From Dermanyssus gallinae (lineage: Eukaryota; Arthropoda; Arachnida; Mesostigmata; Dermanyssidae): a DNA stretch of 64,000 bases. The DNA lies in contig QVRM01006001.1 in NCBI GenBank assembly GCA_003439945.1, positions 248,001 through 312,000 of the forward strand, read 5' to 3'. How positions within the stretch are numbered: the first letter of the stretch is position 1; the number at the start of each line of letters is the position of its first letter. The notes under the pieces were generated by a model, which was not told the origin of the DNA, did no database searches, and worked only from the letters and a program-made list of their open reading frames with translations. Of this stretch, positions 61,680 to 64,000 are shown piece after piece. A program made the translations under genes and the position numbers.

Positions 61680-64000
61680 TAGTGCTCATAATAGATTTGA
61701 TTTGATTCAGAGCATTTTTTTTTTCGAGGGAGTGTCCGTAGTAACCAGCAAATCTACTCGACCCCGAAGGGGCAGTACTGATTCGCTTTAAACGAAATTA
61801 ACGGCACCGGCCTACCGTATCAGAGTCAAACAGAAGACGTTTGTCACGTGACTCCTATTCGAGTGAGTTCAATAACCTCGGAAGTTTGTAAACTCATTCC
61901 CGTATCTTGGGCTGTGAGAAAGAAATATATAGGAACCGTCATTGCATACGTCGAGGCAGCGATTCGGTCTACCCCTAGCTTGCGTCTGCAGAGAGATGGA
62001 CAACGCTCGTCAACTTTCTGTGGCTGCGACAGCCCGGCCATTAATGGTCAAACCTCTTCTAAAGCTGGTGTATGACATCGACAAGGTACACTCATTTGAC
62101 TTTAACACATGGATTTGCTGGAGCAGTGTTTTGCACTCTATATGAGACAGGCTTCATATACCTCCTGTCAGAATGCCCATCTATTGTGGAAGTGGCTAGA
62201 CTTTGACTGGAGATTCCGAATCCCGAGCCAATCTGAATAGTCCTGGTCAACTGAGAGAAAGAAATATAGCCGAAGAAGAATTTGAGATTTATAGGTTTTT
62301 AAGTTACGCCATTTTTGGGACGGGATCTCTATCGATAGTCGCCATGTGTGCACAAGATATATCGTACATGGTTCGTGAGTTTCGCAAGGACTATAATGCT
62401 AGCATCTGTCGATATTGCTCGCCGCAACCTTAATTGCCAAGCGGTTGACTGTTCGCCACTTACAAAACACTCACTCCATTACCTCTCTCGCTGGAGCGGT
62501 TAACAACGCCCTGCAGAAAACAACAAAACGTGTACCTGTTTATACATTCTCAAAGCAAAATAAATAATGATGCTTCTATTATATTGATATTACACTTATG
62601 AGTCTTAAGCGTAAGTTGATATTACACTTATAAGACCTAAGTCGTGAAGCGAGAGCGGCGCCACCCAGGCCCGCTAACGGTTTTGCTCCACGTCCCCGGT
62701 AGCCCCGAACAAAGAAAACGAATAATTAAAAGCACCACAACTCAAGGAGAGTGATTGTTTTCTGCCAAGATCATCGGTTTATCTACCGGAGTTTTCTTAG
62801 TCGCCAACATTCGGCCACGACGGACGTGTTCCCAATTCGAAGAGCAAAGGCACGTTCATTTAGGTAGGGAAAGGAACATTTTATGGCTTCTACAAACGCC
62901 GCCGATTTATTTGCCCAGCGTTGCTGACGCAGTTAGGACAAAAGTGAACTTGAATAAGCATACTTAGGCCAAGACTGGCCCATATCATTGAATTTATATA
63001 AGCACCAAATCATGTCAAGTATTTTTGTAGTTGCCTTGGTTTTCGAGTGGGCCTGAGTCGTCAGCCTCTGCCAAGGAACCGTTCCAATTGTCTGATGCTA
63101 TTAAGAAGAATAGGCCGTATGCAAAGCTCGACATATGGAAGCGATGTACCGTCGACTCTGTGGCATTTGCAGGAACTATACGAATGCGTTGAGCTTCTTC
63201 GACATTTAATCTCAGTCAATTTAAATTGATGGAGTGGTGTGTTGTTCAATGTGACGTTATTGAGAAATAAAGGGGCCATCTTGATAGAAACCAGTCACTA
63301 AACAGCGTTGTTTACAAAACAGTGAGTGTCACGCTTGCGGAGCACATACAGGAATCTCTCCTAAATAATTATCTGCAGTTGTTAAAAGCGGTGCGTTCTA
63401 TTACCGCAAATATACGCTTGAATTGACGGAGGTTAACCTCCGTGCGATAAGAGCGTTACATGTCTTGATATATGATGTAGGCTTCTTAGAAGTGAAAAAC
63501 CTAAGACAAGATACATATGACGCGCACGCTCTTGAAATTTGAGATCGTTGGACATCAATACAGTTAAGTCAAAAATCATTCCTGGGGGACACTTGTCTTT
63601 AGAATATAACTAATATTGATATGACCTATTTTACGAACAGCACAATTGAATATAAATAATATAATGCATCATTAGTCGATTGAAATTGCCGCAAGTTGTC
63701 TTGCTTGATTAAAGTACAAGTTTAAGACGTCCACATAATCACCTTATCCGGCATATTTGAAACGTACGCTATAACATATCGGAATGACTGCAGATACTTG
63801 AGGCACGCCATATGTACAATATTCGAGTCTAAAAAGCACCTCCCATTTTCACAACAAACAGTCGACCACGCTAAAGGGTTTGGCACAGTTGTCTGTAAGA
63901 AGAGGTTTCGTCCCAATTTTCTATGACTTGTAACAAATGTGTAAAAAAATTGACATTTAAATGGACTCACAAGATGTCGCTTGTTCCTAAGGCCAAATCT
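61680..64000. other. Intergenic, no supported gene
   Basis: Frames at 61,848-62,075, 62,203-62,433 and 62,755-62,967 have no family signature. A 31-bp unit beginning TTGATATTACACTTAT is tandemly duplicated at 62,584-62,643. Confidence 0.35.

Noticed and set aside
62755..63229. Two short plus frames suspected to be transposase pieces
   Set aside because: No catalytic or HTH motif could be aligned.

Overview
This window looks like nuclear DNA from an animal, most likely an arthropod (possibly an arachnid or mite; this is an inference from transposon types and not a firm call). There is no bacterial-style gene layout. Long (AT)n, (ATT)n and (CAA/CAG)n microsatellites recur throughout, open frames are short, and almost every protein-level similarity I can recognise is a decayed transposable element. 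No complete single-exon host gene, rRNA, ordinary tRNA gene or CRISPR array is visible.

Layout. 1-1.7 kb: two abutting copies of a non-coding terminal-inverted-repeat (TIR) element with a nested palindrome. 4-8.5 kb: microsatellites and unassigned DNA. 8.52-9.81 kb: a nearly full-length mariner with both TIRs, killed by stop codons and loss of a catalytic Asp. 12.4-13.3 kb: two non-LTR retrotransposon (LINE) 3' remnants. 16.1 kb: a tRNA-derived SINE. 17.3-20.4 kb: a large trinucleotide-repeat block. 21.4-25.5 kb: the best candidate host coding sequence, including two minus-strand exon-like segments joined in phase. 28-34.3 kb: a transposon cluster with a LINE 3' end, a second mariner, an APE-RT LINE and a third Tc1/mariner-type transposase. 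36.7-40.7 kb: GC-richer DNA with CAA/CAG tracts and two more SINE copies. 41.7-54 kb: LINE 3' ends in both orientations, another mariner and a GC-rich island. 55-58.4 kb: a second SINE type, a TIR element and a third copy of the 1-kb palindromic family. 59.7-64 kb: repeats, a long G-rich run and unassigned DNA.

The most interesting items are the palindrome-within-inverted-repeat family at 0-1.6 kb and 58 kb; a 20-bp tandem array that repeats the predicted 5' splice site of a candidate intron at 25.15-25.27 kb; and the SINE family with a visible target-site duplication. The supplied frames use alternative start codons, so most apparent short proteins are chance frames or microsatellite translations and are left out.
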